Source: Physcia stellaris (lineage: Eukaryota; Ascomycota; Lecanoromycetes; Caliciales; Physciaceae). Taken from it: DNA of 64,000 nucleotides. Shown piece after piece: positions 35,735-46,188 of this stretch; positions within the stretch are counted from its first letter, which is position 1; every line of letters begins with the position of its first letter. The notes beneath the pieces were generated by a model, which did no database searches, had not been told where the DNA came from, and was given only the letters and a program-made list of their open reading frames with translations. The DNA lies in the NCBI GenBank assembly GCA_018902385.1, contig JABSSW010000050.1, positions 124,001 through 188,000 on the forward strand. The letters run 5' to 3'. The position numbers were made by a program, and so were the translations under genes.

Positions 35735-38036
35735 ATGTATTCGCAGCAGAGCAGCAACTCGGCCATGGCGCCCCCGCAGAAGCCAGAAACCTTCATGCTC
35801 TCTAACGAGGCTCAACAAAGCCTGCCTCAAGATGCGCAAGTCGCTCTTCAGCAAGTCGATAACTGTAAGCAAATCCCATTGCGACCACCTTGAGAGCGAT
35901 TCTGCAAACAGTTGCATCGTCACAGTGATCTACGATTGTTATAGGGTATACTAACATGGCGCGCAGTAAAATACTTCCTCATATCTGCCCCTGTAGACTG
36001 GACACCAGATCAGTACATCCGAAGGTTTCTATTGCCCACTGGCGAATACGTATCATGTGTCTTATGGTGAGTCATGGCTGTCAATTATAGCTGCAACTGG
36101 GAAGAAACTTAACCAGACTAACGTGGCACAGGAACAATCTCTTTCACATCTCGGGAACAGATATCGTGAGATGCCTATCCTTTCGGTTCCAAGCTTTCGG
36201 TCGACCGGTAAAGAACTCCAAAAAATTCGAAGAGGGTATCTTTTCAGATCTGCGCAACCTGAAATCCGGTACCGACGCTTCACTTGAAGAGCCGAAGAGT
36301 CCTTTTCTTGACTTCATGTACAAAAACAACTGTATCCGCACTCAAAAGAAGCAGAAGGTGTTCTATTGGTACAGCGTGCCACATGACCGCTTGTTCCTCG
36401 ACGCGCTGGAAAGGGACTTGAAGAGGGAGAAGATGGGGCAAGAAGCAACGACAATGGCTGTCAATGAACCTGCTTTATCATTCGAATTCGACTCCTCGCA
36501 ATCCTTGTTCGAGCAGCTCACCAAGGCGCAACAAGCAAACACATCGTCATTTTCCGCCAATGCAAGCTCCGCCTACTCCCAGTCGACGTCCCCGGTTATG
36601 CGAGCGGTGGACTCGATGCCACCGCCACAGATGGTACCCCAGAGTTTGCCAACTGTCACTGAGGATATGAGTCAATCAATTGGCGCATACTCGCAGGCGC
36701 AAATGCCGTCTACTATAGCAAACAACCTTGTCAAGCGTGAACAGGAATACGGGCAGTTGCAGTATGATCGTAACGGCATCCCACTTACCCGAGTACATCA
36801 AAGGCATACATCCATGCCGACATACATGGAGTACTCCCCGGCGCCATCATTTGTCTCCTCGCAATACGAAGACTACAGTAACCGCGGGATCTCATTTGAA
36901 CCGGTAACTCCTCCTCAGCAAGCGCAAATGCTGGGAGCCGAGCCGGCCTACATCGCGAACGAAGATACCGGGCTTTACACTGCTCTTCCAGATGTCAACT
37001 CGTCTCAGAACTTCAATTCCATGATGCAGCTACCACCCTCCCATCTCACGAACCCTCAATTCGCTTCAGCGTCCCGTGGCTTTGGATCAAACAATGTCTA
37101 TTCGGTCATTGAAGGTTCTCCGACCTACAAGCAACGACGAAGGCGCTCATCAATCCCACCTCAGGCGTCCGCTGCCGCTGCCGCAGCTACAAGTGCCACT
37201 GCTAACAACCTGCCTCACCAGCCGCATCGCCAGAGTGATCTCCGCCGCTCTGTTTCTGCCTCAGTCGGACCCGTCCCTGAGGGCGACGAAGCCGATGGCG
37301 AATCTCCACCAGCCATTCCCAACGGTTATGCAAACATAGTTCAGCAACACAAAGAGCTTCTCGAAATGTCCCGCAACGGAACGCCATTACCAACTCTTGA
37401 AGGCAGCCCATCACAGAACAACATAACCATGTTACCACATGACGAGTACTCGACTTACCAGGACAATATCAACAGTCAAACTTTGAACGGCAATTCTGTC
37501 AGCCATCGTTCGGATCGTCCTGGCGGTCCGATCAGGAGAGCACGCAGCGCTACTCTGATGGAACTGGGCCCGTATCCACACAAGTCGCACTCTTGCCCAA
37601 TACCCACATGTGGTCGGCTCTTCAAGAGGTTAGAGCACCTCAAGCGCCACGTCAGGACCCACACCCAAGAACGCCCTTATGTATGCCCTCATTGCAGCAA
37701 AGCTTTCTCGCGCTCAGACAATCTTGCACAGTGAGCCCACTTCACTCCTGGAATGATGGTTACTTCGTGAATACTGACATTTGTGACAGACATCGACGTA
37801 CACACGAGGCCCGACCGGAAGGCGAAGTCGGCACTTATAGCGAAGAAGAACTTGAGATGGAGGAGAATGAGTTTGGCGCCATTGATGAAGAATCACCACC
37901 TCCCGACCACAACAATTATCTTCCTCCTTCGATGGCAACCATGGCCCCGGCGTCGATGCGCATGGGTGGTATGTCCGGTATGATGGGCGCCCAGAACCAG
38001 ATGATGTCCTCGCATATGCTCCAGCAACCGATATAG
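35735..38036 (+). CDS. STE12: Ste12-type transcription factor with C2H2 zinc fingers
   Basis: Four exons: 35735-35864, 35967-36066, 36132-37730, 37790-38036; introns 102, 65 and 59 nt; 691 residues. This is the nuclear factor acting below the Fus3/Kss1-type MAP kinase in mating, invasive growth and, in pathogens, penetration. The STE homeodomain-like region runs from about residue 43 to 160 ([74 protein letters not shown]). A long Ser/Gln/Pro-rich middle follows. Two tandem C2H2 fingers near 561-616 ([19 protein letters not shown] and [17 protein letters not shown]) are the mark of filamentous-fungus Ste12, absent from S. cerevisiae. Intron 3 splits the second finger at its Gln-His, a site I recall as alternatively spliced in other fungi. 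The tail is acidic then Met-rich. Confidence 0.96.
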
Positions 38037-38734
38037 GCCCCTTTCGTGCACTGACTCGCTTTTCTATCCGAGTATAGACCGTTCTCGTTCCCTCACCTTA
38101 GATTTCTTCAGGCGCAGCAGCATCATCTGCGCCTTTGCATTTGCTGGTTGGCTCGCCACCTTCCAGCATGTTCGCCATAGAGGCATAATAGGCTTGTTGC
38201 CGACCTGTACGCCTCATCGATTACCATGTCACGACTTCACGCCTTTCTTTAGCTCGGTCTAGTTTTGTTTTGTTTCGATTTCCAGGTTGACTTTGTACTT
38301 GCTTGGCTGTTTGATGCATGGCTTCTGCCCTAAAAAGCTCGGAAATACCACGGAGCCGGAATGGGGCTTCCCAGTTTTGTTTTGTACTTGATGTATCTAT
38401 GCTCGCTGAATGGCAGTGTGCGATTGAGAATGGAGCTCTATTTTAGCAGCTGAGGAATGAGTTGTTTAGGATACGGCTGTTCGAGCAATGTTGGAGGTGA
38501 ACATGACAGTACTTTTAAAATAACTATGCTCCTATCAATGCCTTTCCCAGTAGTTCACCATGCTCGATCTGTACAATAACATGGTACAATGATCATAAAT
38601 TTGTGAGTTGCTATGAATGACATCCACTGAACAGATCTGGCGGAAGTGATTAGGGCTGGATCTGATTGGCCAAGGAGTCCAAAGTTGATGCATCAAATGT
38701 CCCTTTTCCCCTCTAGAACGGATGTCTGACGAAC
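38037..38734. other. STE12 3' region and AP-2 mu promoter
   Basis: About 700 bp between two genes read the same way. No gene, TATA box or repeat noticed. Confidence 0.5.
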
Positions 38735-40144
38735 ATGCTTTCCGGCATCCTCATCTTCAACCAGAAAGGCGAGAACCTCATCTTCCGCGCATTTCGCAAT
38801 GACTGTAGACCACGCCTTGCAGACGTATTCCGCATACAGGTCATCTCCAATGCCCAAGTACGCTCTCCCATCCTCACCTTGGGCTCGACCACTTTTAGCC
38901 ATGTCAAACACGAGAACATCTACGTCGTCGCCGTGACCAAGAGCAACGCCAATGCGGCGCTCGTGTTTGAGTTTCTCTACAGGCTTGTGGGCTTAGGGAA
39001 GGGATATTTCGGGAAATTCGATGAAGAAGCAGTCAAGAACAACTTTGTGCTCGTCTACGAGCTTCTCGATGGTATGGCCTGCTACCCGTCAAGGCAATAG
39101 GTCTGACTCGCTATCTGTAGAGATCTTAGACTTTGGCTACCCACAGCAGACGGAGACGGATACTCTGAAGATGTACATAACGACGGAAGGCGTCAAGTCA
39201 GAGAGAACGATGGAGGATTCATCCAGGATCACTATGCAAGCTACTGGTGCCCTGTCGTGGCGGCGGTCAGACATCAAATATCGAAAGAATGAGGCATTCG
39301 TGGACGTGATCGAGGACGTCAATCTCCTGATGTCAGCAACAGGAACAGTACTCCGAGCGGACGTCAACGGCCAGATAGTCATGCGCGCATACCTCTCTGG
39401 CACGCCCGAGTGCAAATTCGGGCTGAATGACAGACTGCTTTTGGACGGCGATAACCTCTCAGCACCTTCAGGAAACACTGCTGGTACAAAGGCTACCAAA
39501 GCCGCCGCTGGTAGCGTTACCCTCGAGGACTGCCAATTTCATCAATGCGTCAAGCTGGGAAAATTCGATGCAGACCGGATCATATCCTTCATACCACCAG
39601 ATGGAGAATTCGAGCTTATGCGATACAGAGCGACCGAGAATGTCAATCTGCCCTTCAAGATCCACGCTATCGTCAACGAGATCGGGAAATCAAAGGTAGA
39701 ATACAGCATTGCTATCAAAGCGAACTACGGCAGCAAGTTATTCGCTACAAATGTCGTTGTACGAGTTCCTACGCCATTAAATACAGCAAAGATCACCGAG
39801 CGGACGTCGCAGGGCAAGGCAAAGTACGAGCCGGAACAGAACAACATTGTCTGGAAGATTCCTAGATTCACAGGACAGAGCGAATTTGTGCTTTCGGCGG
39901 AAGCCTCGTTAACGTCGATGACGAATCAGAAAGCGTGGAGCCGACCGCCGCTGAGCTTGAGCTTTTCGCTGTTGATGTTCACCAGTTCCGGACTGCTGGT
40001 AAGGTATTTGAAGGTATTCGAGAAGAGCAACTATGGGAGCGTCAAATGGGTTAGGTATATGACGAGGGCTGGGAGCTATGAAATCAGGTGCGTTTCCCCG
40101 ATTGTCTGGAATGCAACGTTGACTGACGTGGATTCAGATTTTGA
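38735..40144 (+). CDS. APM4: clathrin adaptor AP-2 complex, mu subunit
   Basis: Three exons: 38735-39071, 39121-40087, 40138-40144; introns 49 and 50 nt; 436 residues, normal for the family. It is the medium chain of the AP-2 endocytic adaptor at the plasma membrane. The longin-like N domain (MLSGILIFNQKGENLIFRAF to about 140) includes FEFLYRLVGLGKGYFGKFDEE, characteristic of AP-2 rather than AP-1. The mu homology domain begins near WRRSDIKYRKNEAFVDVIE (about 160) and runs to the end, with LSGTPECKFGLND, FIPPDGEFELMRYR and NIVWKIPRFTGQSE. The last coding exon is only 7 nt (one base, a Phe codon, stop) and restores the conserved ending GSYEIRF; reading through the intron would give a longer, non-conserved tail. 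Confidence 0.94.
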
Positions 40145-40605
40145 ACCATTCACGGTTCGATCACTTTTTCAATAAATTCAAAGGCATAGCGCGGCGTTGG
40201 TGGTACACTCATGAATCGCTTCGAAACCCAATCTGAGGAGTCTACAGGGTGGACAAGCATGCAATGGAGAGATAAAGTAGCAGAGAATCAGGTCGTTGAT
40301 TGAAGCTACCTGCAGAATCCACAAAAGCGGAAGACCACAAAATGCTTTTTGACATGCTAACATCGATCGAATCCACCGCTTTCTCATGCAAGAACCTCCA
40401 CAGAATTGCCCGATAGAACTTGACACGCTCCTGCCACCCTATTCCCGCTGCCTTTTGCCCCGAACCTCCGATTTTGACCAAGACATCGCGCTAAACTATA
40501 GGCTTCGCTTGCTTTGATTTGCTTTCTGTAGGATGTGCGGGAAGAAGATTGTCGACTAGCGGTGGAAGGGAGAACAGGAGCGTAGACCGAGGAATTGCGA
40601 AGTGT
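40145..40605. other. 3' region between AP-2 mu and RPL41
   Basis: Convergent 3' flanks. Minus-strand frames of about 80 codons at 40178-40481 overlap the likely RPL41 3' UTR and show no motif. Confidence 0.5.
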
Positions 40606-40742
40606 TTACTTGCTGCAAATTGTACAGGTCAATACACAGATTCAGGCCAATTGATATGAAGCACAACAAACCTGCGAGCTCTCGTCTTTCTTCTCTTACG
40701 CTTGAGGCGCCGAACACGCTTCTTCCGCCATTTAGCTCTCAT
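40606..40742 (-). CDS. RPL41: 60S ribosomal protein eL41
   Basis: A 25-residue protein too short for most ORF calling. Minus strand exon 1 is 40742-40672 and exon 2 is 40612-40606, with a 59-nt intron (GTTTGT...TTGCAG). The product reads MRAKWRKKRVRRLKRKRRKT followed by RARSK, essentially the universal eL41 sequence, which bridges the ribosomal subunits. The last coding exon is just 7 nt (third base of Ser, the Lys codon and the stop). A probable intron also lies in the 5' UTR (40872-40761), as is common in ribosomal protein genes. Confidence 0.95.
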
Positions 40743-40760
40743 CGTCGATAACTAGGTGAG

Positions 40761-40872
40761 CTGTCCCCATCACGTAAGATTAGTCAATTGGTCTTGCAGG
40801 ATGGCATGGAAGTCTCAGGCTAACGACAGAGATAAAGTGGCTTTGGTAGAGGAATAGGAAAGGGGCACTTAC
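40761..40872 (-). other. probable 5' UTR intron of RPL41
   Basis: On the minus strand GTAAGTG at 40872, a GACTAATC branch-like string and GGGGACAG at 40761 define a 112-nt intron ending 18 nt before the RPL41 ATG. Confidence 0.55.
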
Positions 40873-41224
40873 TCGTTAGGGATGATGAGGTTTTGCTGAT
40901 GGGAGGAAGAGCAAGAGGGAGCTCGAGCGGGGATGAGCATTTGTGTGGGTCATTAGTCAGCCGCGCTAAGGGCTCGGTTACGTAGCTTGTCGATCCGAAA
41001 CTCCGTCCCTTGATTTTGTTCATCAACCTTCCATAGTTCACAAACCCCAATTAATATGCTTTGAAGCCTTTTAAAAACCAATCAATCTTACTTATGCTGG
41101 GCCTCTGCTAATATCGGAAAACATCTCCTTGCTTTAGCCCGTCTTTGAATTACCAAAGACGAGCGTGTTTCCTTTGATTCTTTCCTACGTGCTTGATGTA
41201 TCGATTGATTCCCCTTCGCTCACA
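40873..41224. promoter_or_regulatory. divergent promoter of RPL41 and the FHA kinase
   Basis: About 350 bp between the inferred RPL41 leader (minus) and the kinase ATG at 41225 (plus). A CTAACC-like or TTAGGG string (GTTAGGG at 40875-40881) lies near the RPL41 end; such telo boxes are known in ribosomal protein promoters, but one match is weak evidence. Confidence 0.4.
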
Positions 41225-43035
41225 ATGTCTCAAAATACCGTTGGGTATCTCGATCGGCTTGATCAAGATGGGCTCTCAACTGGTACAAGAGAAACTTGTA
41301 ATTTCCTTGGTGTTCCATAATTCCCTCTAAGATATCGCAGGGCAACCCTTTGAGATACTTACAACGGAGGAAGTATTCATTGGCCGGAATCAGAATCTAT
41401 GGTGACTGCCGAGCTTCTCTGATTGAAATCTCCGGAGCTGACAGAGCTAGCCATGTCGTAGTCAGTGCCCCATGGATCTCAAATCAGCATATGCGAATGT
41501 ACACGATCATATACACCGAAGATGTTGAACCTTTCCTTTATGTTGAAGATCTTTCAAGTCAGGGCAGTAATACCTGGCTTTACAAGCGTAAGAAACAGTG
41601 GGAACGGATCGTTATGAGCAGAGGAAGTGTCATGCTCCTTAGCCATGGCGACCGGCTCAGACTCTGTGATGGGACGGTATTCGCTTTTCGATCTCATCAA
41701 ACGACTCAGTCCTCGACGGACCCTACAGAAAAGGATGAGCTAAGACAACTGGAAATGGATGTAAGTCAGCATCATTGATACGGTACGTTTCTTTCTAAAC
41801 TTGATAAGTCTTTTGACAATCTCTATCATATCACCAAACGCCAGCTTGGAGCAGGAGGCACCGCAACCGTGTTCATGGCCGTAGATCGATGGAACATGAA
41901 ACAAGTTGCTTGCAAAATTGTGGGGTTGAAGAAGCAAGGCTCAGGTGAGACTACAAGTCACCACTTTCGGAAAGGCGATGGAGACCGCCTGGTAGGTCAT
42001 GCGACGGATGATTCGCCGACCCCTTATGAAAAGGGATTGCGTCAGGAGGTGGCGATGTTGAAGACACTCAATCATGTATGCACAACAAGACCTCAATATT
42101 TACTGAGAAAATGAACTAATCTCAGCTCAGCCAAATATCATCCGGCTTGAGCGGGTCTTTTCAACTAAACATACATTGTAAGTGTTACTCGAGCGCTATC
42201 GTAATCTGTTCTGATGAACCGCAGATATCTCATTGAAGATCTCGTCACTGGCGGAGATCTCACTTCATACATCGAACAACAAGGAGTCGTTGACGGGGAA
42301 GATGCCTGTGGCATTGTGTACCAGATACTACAAGCGTTAAGCTACCTACATAATAAGGGCATAGCTCATAGGGACCTGAAGCCTGAAAATGTACTCATGT
42401 CTATTCCCAAGGTCGGTGCCAGGGTTATCCTGACGGACTTTGGTGGAGCGGCGGGCGATCTGAAAACGAGACCAAGACGGCTAAATACTTTTTGTGGTAC
42501 CGCCGACTGGCTTGCTCCGTAAGAATATAAATCTTCCTGCCTTGCCAACCACTAATCCAAGTTGAGTAGTGAAGTGACACCAAAGCCAGGCAAAGGCTAT
42601 ACTGTGGCGGTGGACATGTGGTCTCTTGGCTGCGTGATAACAGCGCTCTTTGCGAGACAATCGATCTTCGCGTATAGCGGCGAAGAGAACGTTCGTCATT
42701 CGACGATGACCATCAGAATCGCCGTAGCGAAATGCGACCTGTCGGCTCTCAATAGCAGCCCAATGTGGCAGCATGTAAATCCACTTGCCAAAGATCTGGT
42801 GAAGGGTCTGCTGGTTCTTGACGAGAAGAAACGATTGACTACGAAGGAAGCTTTGCAACATGACTGGTTTCGCCTAGGCCATCGTGACATCGAGGGCTTC
42901 TACAAGACTGTAACCGCACACTGGGAACCGGCTCGACAAACAGATGAGTTTTTCGAAGAAGATCTGACAGCATTCGTTCATGACAATGTGAAGCTCCTCC
43001 CCTTTCAAATCATAGAAAATGCTGATGGATTATGA
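41225..43035 (+). CDS. FHA-domain Ser/Thr kinase, Chk2/Mek1 type
   Basis: Seven exons: 41225-41282, 41341-41401, 41451-41760, 41809-42075, 42131-42177, 42225-42518, 42570-43035; introns 58, 49, 48, 55, 47 and 51 nt; 500 residues. An N-terminal FHA domain (about 28-140: EVFIGRN, then SNQHMRMYTI) binds phospho-Thr, and a kinase domain follows: LGAGGTATVFMA (Gly loop), VACKIVG (Lys), IAHRDLKPENVL (catalytic loop), LTDFGG (a DFG), TFCGTADWLAP (activation segment), DMWSLGCV. FHA then kinase fits the Rad53/Chk2/Mek1 group acting in DNA damage or meiosis; the compact size resembles Mek1. The 49-nt intron inside the FHA domain is essential. The 3' end is uncertain: an alternative 53-nt intron (42988-43040, GTGAAG...TTAG) would replace the last 16 residues and open a basic KRRRVQQ tail that runs on for at least 40 codons. 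Confidence 0.85.
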
Positions 43036-43397
43036 ATTAGAAAAGACGTCGCGTCCAACAGTCGCTACCTTTGGTGCCTATGAGCCCTGTTGATATCCCG
43101 CAAGAAGCAACAACGCGCGGAAATAAAATCGGGGGCCTATACATCAGAGCCCGCGAGCCCGGGACTCTTCTTTGATGGAAGCTCCGGATCAGTTTCGCTT
43201 CCCAGTGAATCTAGCCCCAAGGAAAAGGAAAAGCACCATGGAGACTGACCAGGAAGATCATGCTCTAAGGACCAAGGCGTGGGCTGGCCACCCGGGTTTG
43301 ATGTCTGCGAAAGAATACAAACTCAAGATCGCTAAGGAAAGGAAAGAGGCCACCTCCAAGGAATAGACGTCATATCTCCCTCTTGGACTCGCGTATA
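43036..43397 (+). other. possible extended 3' coding exon of the FHA kinase
   Basis: Immediately after the first stop, one frame stays open from 43041 with a basic start (KRRRVQQSLPLVPMSP) until about 43170, and a second frame of 64 codons (43172-43366, Lys-rich, with KRKST and KLKIAKERKEATSKE) follows. Either may belong to an alternative kinase tail; neither is proven. Confidence 0.3.
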
Positions 43398-43857
43398 TGC
43401 AGCTTTCAAGCATCGCTAGGCCCGCTAACTCGATCTTATCTTGGAGCATAAATAACGGGAGACGACTCCCCGTATCGAGTTTCTAAAGATGACAGAACGT
43501 GGGCCTATATGATGACGAAGCTATGTGGAAATGCTGCGGATAGTTGTTGGGCCCCTTATCTAGGAACAGATGCGGTCTTTTGCTTCGATTGCTTGAATTG
43601 CTTGCATCTCTCGAACTTCATCCAATACGCAGCAGTTAAGCTTCGCTAGGCGGGTTAACTCGATCTCATCTTGGAGCACATATAACGGGAGACGACTCCC
43701 CGTATCGACTCTCTAAAGATGACAGTACGTGGGCCTATATCATGACAAAGCCATGCGGAAATGCTGCAGATAACTATTTGGTCCCCTATCTAGGAACAGA
43801 TGCGGTCTTTTGGAGCTCTTCGATTGCTTAAATTACTTGCATCTCTCGAACTTCATC
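43398..43857. repeat. tandem duplication, two units of about 230 bp
   Basis: The stretch 43398-43627 is repeated at 43628-43857 with period 230 and about 85-90 percent identity by eye. Both carry CGCTAGG, ACGGGAGACGACTCCCCGT (an imperfect palindrome), GTGGGCCTATAT, TATCTAGGAACAGATGCGG and CTCTCGAACTTCATCC. It is non-coding and sits in the convergent 3' space between the kinase and ELP3. Confidence 0.85.
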
Positions 43858-43995
43858 CGATAGACATAAGCGGTATTTTTATTAACATCTCCACTGAAAC
43901 GCCGTTCGCTATGCTTTCGACCCTTTCCTCGCTATGCAGATGAATTCAATATACTCATTCAGTCAAGCCCGTTGAACAGTCGTTGATAACCGCCT

Positions 43996-45821
43996 TCAAT
44001 CATCGTCTTCGTCACTATCGTCGATTGTAATCCCATCGAGCATCTTGCTCATGTATGGCTATTTATAGTCAGTCAAAGCCCGAAGACAAATGTACAAGGA
44101 GCACTTACCCCGTCGAGCCAGTAACCCAACTTGGCATAATAACTTCTCACGCCCACCCCCGAGATGACAGCAATCTTCCCACTCCCATGCTCATTCCTCG
44201 CAATCCGCTCCGCCTCCTCCATCAACAGGGTCCCATACCCCTGATGCTGAAACTTCCTCGGATCTCGTCCATGTACCGGTACCGCAGACCCATACACGTG
44301 CAGCTCCCTTACCAAGCTCGTTTGACACCCCGTCAGCTCGGGCCTATACGTCGTCTCCTGACTACACTTCCTCAACCTCAGCAGCGCAATCAGGATATCC
44401 TGCAGCGGATCCTCGTACGCGAGAAACGTCTCCCACCCGCCGTTGGCGACGTAGTCCCTCCGCACGAGCTCCACCTGCGACGGCCGGATCTTGTTCTTCA
44501 CCTCGTTGATCCCCACTTCCCGCGTGCGCACGTCGCGGCAGCTGGTCCCGAAGTCCTTCATCCGGCTGAGGGCCAGCTCGCGCAGATTCCCGTTCTCGAC
44601 GCCCGAGGTCACCAGCGGCATCGGGATGTCGCGCTGCACCCTGTAGATGCGTGTCCAGGGCGGCACGAGCGCGAGGATGCGCGCCACGAGGTCGATGAGC
44701 GCGTTCGGGGTGTAGTTCTTGTAGCGACCCGTGCGCCACAGCTCGTACAGGCCGGTCCCGCGGATGACGAGGGTGGGGTAGATTTTGAGGCCGTCGGTGC
44801 GGAAGGCCGGGTTGCAGAAGTATTCGGTGAATTGGTCGAGGTCGCGCTCCAGGCCTACGTTGGGCAGGTCCGGCATCATGTGGCTGACGACTTTGAAGCC
44901 GGCGTCTTTGGCGAGCCGGAAGGTGTGCGCTACTGCTGCGACGGTGTGGCCTCGGTTGGTGTCCCGCGCGACGTCTTCGTAGAGGGACTGCACGCCGATT
45001 TCGAGGCGGGTGCAGCCGTAGGTCAGCATGCTTGAGAGGTGGGGCTGGAGGCAGTAGTCCGGGCGGGTTTCGATGGTTATGCCGACGCACTTGATGGTTG
45101 AGTGCGACGCTGCGGCGACCGATTCTTCGATCGAGGTGCCCGAGTAGCCGGACAGAGCGTTGTGCAGCTGGGCGATGAAGGTGTCGCGGTAGGATTGCGG
45201 GAGCGACATGAATGTTCCGCCCATCACGATGTATTCCACCTTGTCCACACTGTGTCCCAGGCTTTTGATCTGCTCCACCCGCCCGCGGGCTTGCTCGTAT
45301 GGGTCGTACCGGGCTCGGATGGCGCGCATGGAGGTGGGTTCGTACCCGGTGTATGATTGGGTGGAGTACTCGAAATCGCTGTCGGGCCCTCCGGGACAGT
45401 ACACGCATATGTTCCCCGTATAAGCTATATGGGGACAGCGATGCGGCTTGCACATCACCGCCACGACCGCGATGCCGGAAGATGTCCGTATGGGTTTGGC
45501 GATGAGCTTCGGGAGGATGTATTTCTTGTAGTGCTCCGGCACGGCGGCTATGATGGCCGTCAGTGGAGGTTGAGTGCTGAGCCGATGCCGTTTTGCGATT
45601 TGGCCGCGCAGGCTGTTGAGGTTGAGGTCTTTCTTCGGCGCGGAGCCGTCTTGCTGCTGCGCTTCGTGGTCTTGAATCAGGGCGCTGGCTATGTCGGAGC
45701 AGGCGCGCATGAAGCGCTCGTTTTCTGGTGGGAGCTTGGTATTCTTGGGCTGCTTACTCCTGCTCGGAGGAGGGATCGTCAAGGTTTCGGTCGCCATGAC
45801 TGTTGTGGATGAGGTATCCAA
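43996..45821 (-). CDS. ELP3: Elongator catalytic subunit Elp3 (radical SAM, tRNA wobble uridine)
   Basis: Two exons on the minus strand, 45821-44109 and 44058-43996, 50-nt intron; 591 residues. Catalytic subunit of Elongator, which starts cm5/mcm5 modification of U34 in tRNAs. The radical SAM part has [17 protein letters not shown] with the Fe-S cysteines, then [43 protein letters not shown] and [10 protein letters not shown]. The C-terminal GNAT-like domain has [16 protein letters not shown] and the LGYWLDG segment. The small last exon restores the conserved end PYMSKML followed by a short acidic tail; reading on through the intron would give a false tail. An in-frame ATG at 45797 (MATETL) is another possible start. 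The coding sequence is strongly GC-rich in its middle, which creates long false frames on the other strands. Confidence 0.96.
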
Positions 45822-46188
45822 GGGGGGTGGTAACAGGAAATATCAGGAGCTGGAAATTTACTCTCTCTTCAAGATCGGACGGTCCGCGGTATTTCTAGAT
45901 GATCGAAAATTATATTATCAACCTTTAGCCAGTAAGTATTCATATTGACCTGTGGAATTGCATTGCTGCGGTCGTCAAATCGTTAAATCGTCAACTCGTC
46001 AAATGGTGAAAGGTGAAAACGATTACTGATTTGCATGTGCTCGTGGATCGGCGCCGTTGCTGCCGAGGCGCTAGGAACCCTGATCGAGCATGCGGGCGGA
46101 GACTGGCCTCGTGCAAGTCGAGCTCCTTGTCAACTCAATTGAAGCGGGCTCTGATTCCAAAGTGACCTGCTGCTCTTGTATCGCAGCA
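45822..46188. promoter_or_regulatory. divergent promoter of ELP3 and LSC1 with CGTCAAAT repeats
   Basis: 367 bp between the two starts. At 45974-46006 a unit like TCGTCAAATCGTTAAATCG is repeated about four times with small changes. No TATA box noticed. The unit could be a local minisatellite or a cluster of binding sites. Confidence 0.5.

Noticed and set aside
41341-41460. Apparent frameshift in the FHA domain of the kinase
   Set aside because: A 49-nt GT-AG intron (41402-41450) with a CTGAC branch point joins the frames exactly and brings the FHA domain to normal length.
44055-45035. 326-codon plus-strand frame opposite ELP3
   Set aside because: Low-complexity translation antisense to a well-supported gene.
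44362-45453. 363-codon minus-strand frame rich in Arg, Pro and Ala
   Set aside because: It overlaps ELP3 in another frame of the same strand. ELP3 carries all family motifs, and the GC-rich codon use of ELP3 alone explains the long false frame.
46090-46188. Upstream in-frame ATG of LSC1
   Set aside because: It would place an acidic segment before a good mitochondrial presequence that starts at 46189.
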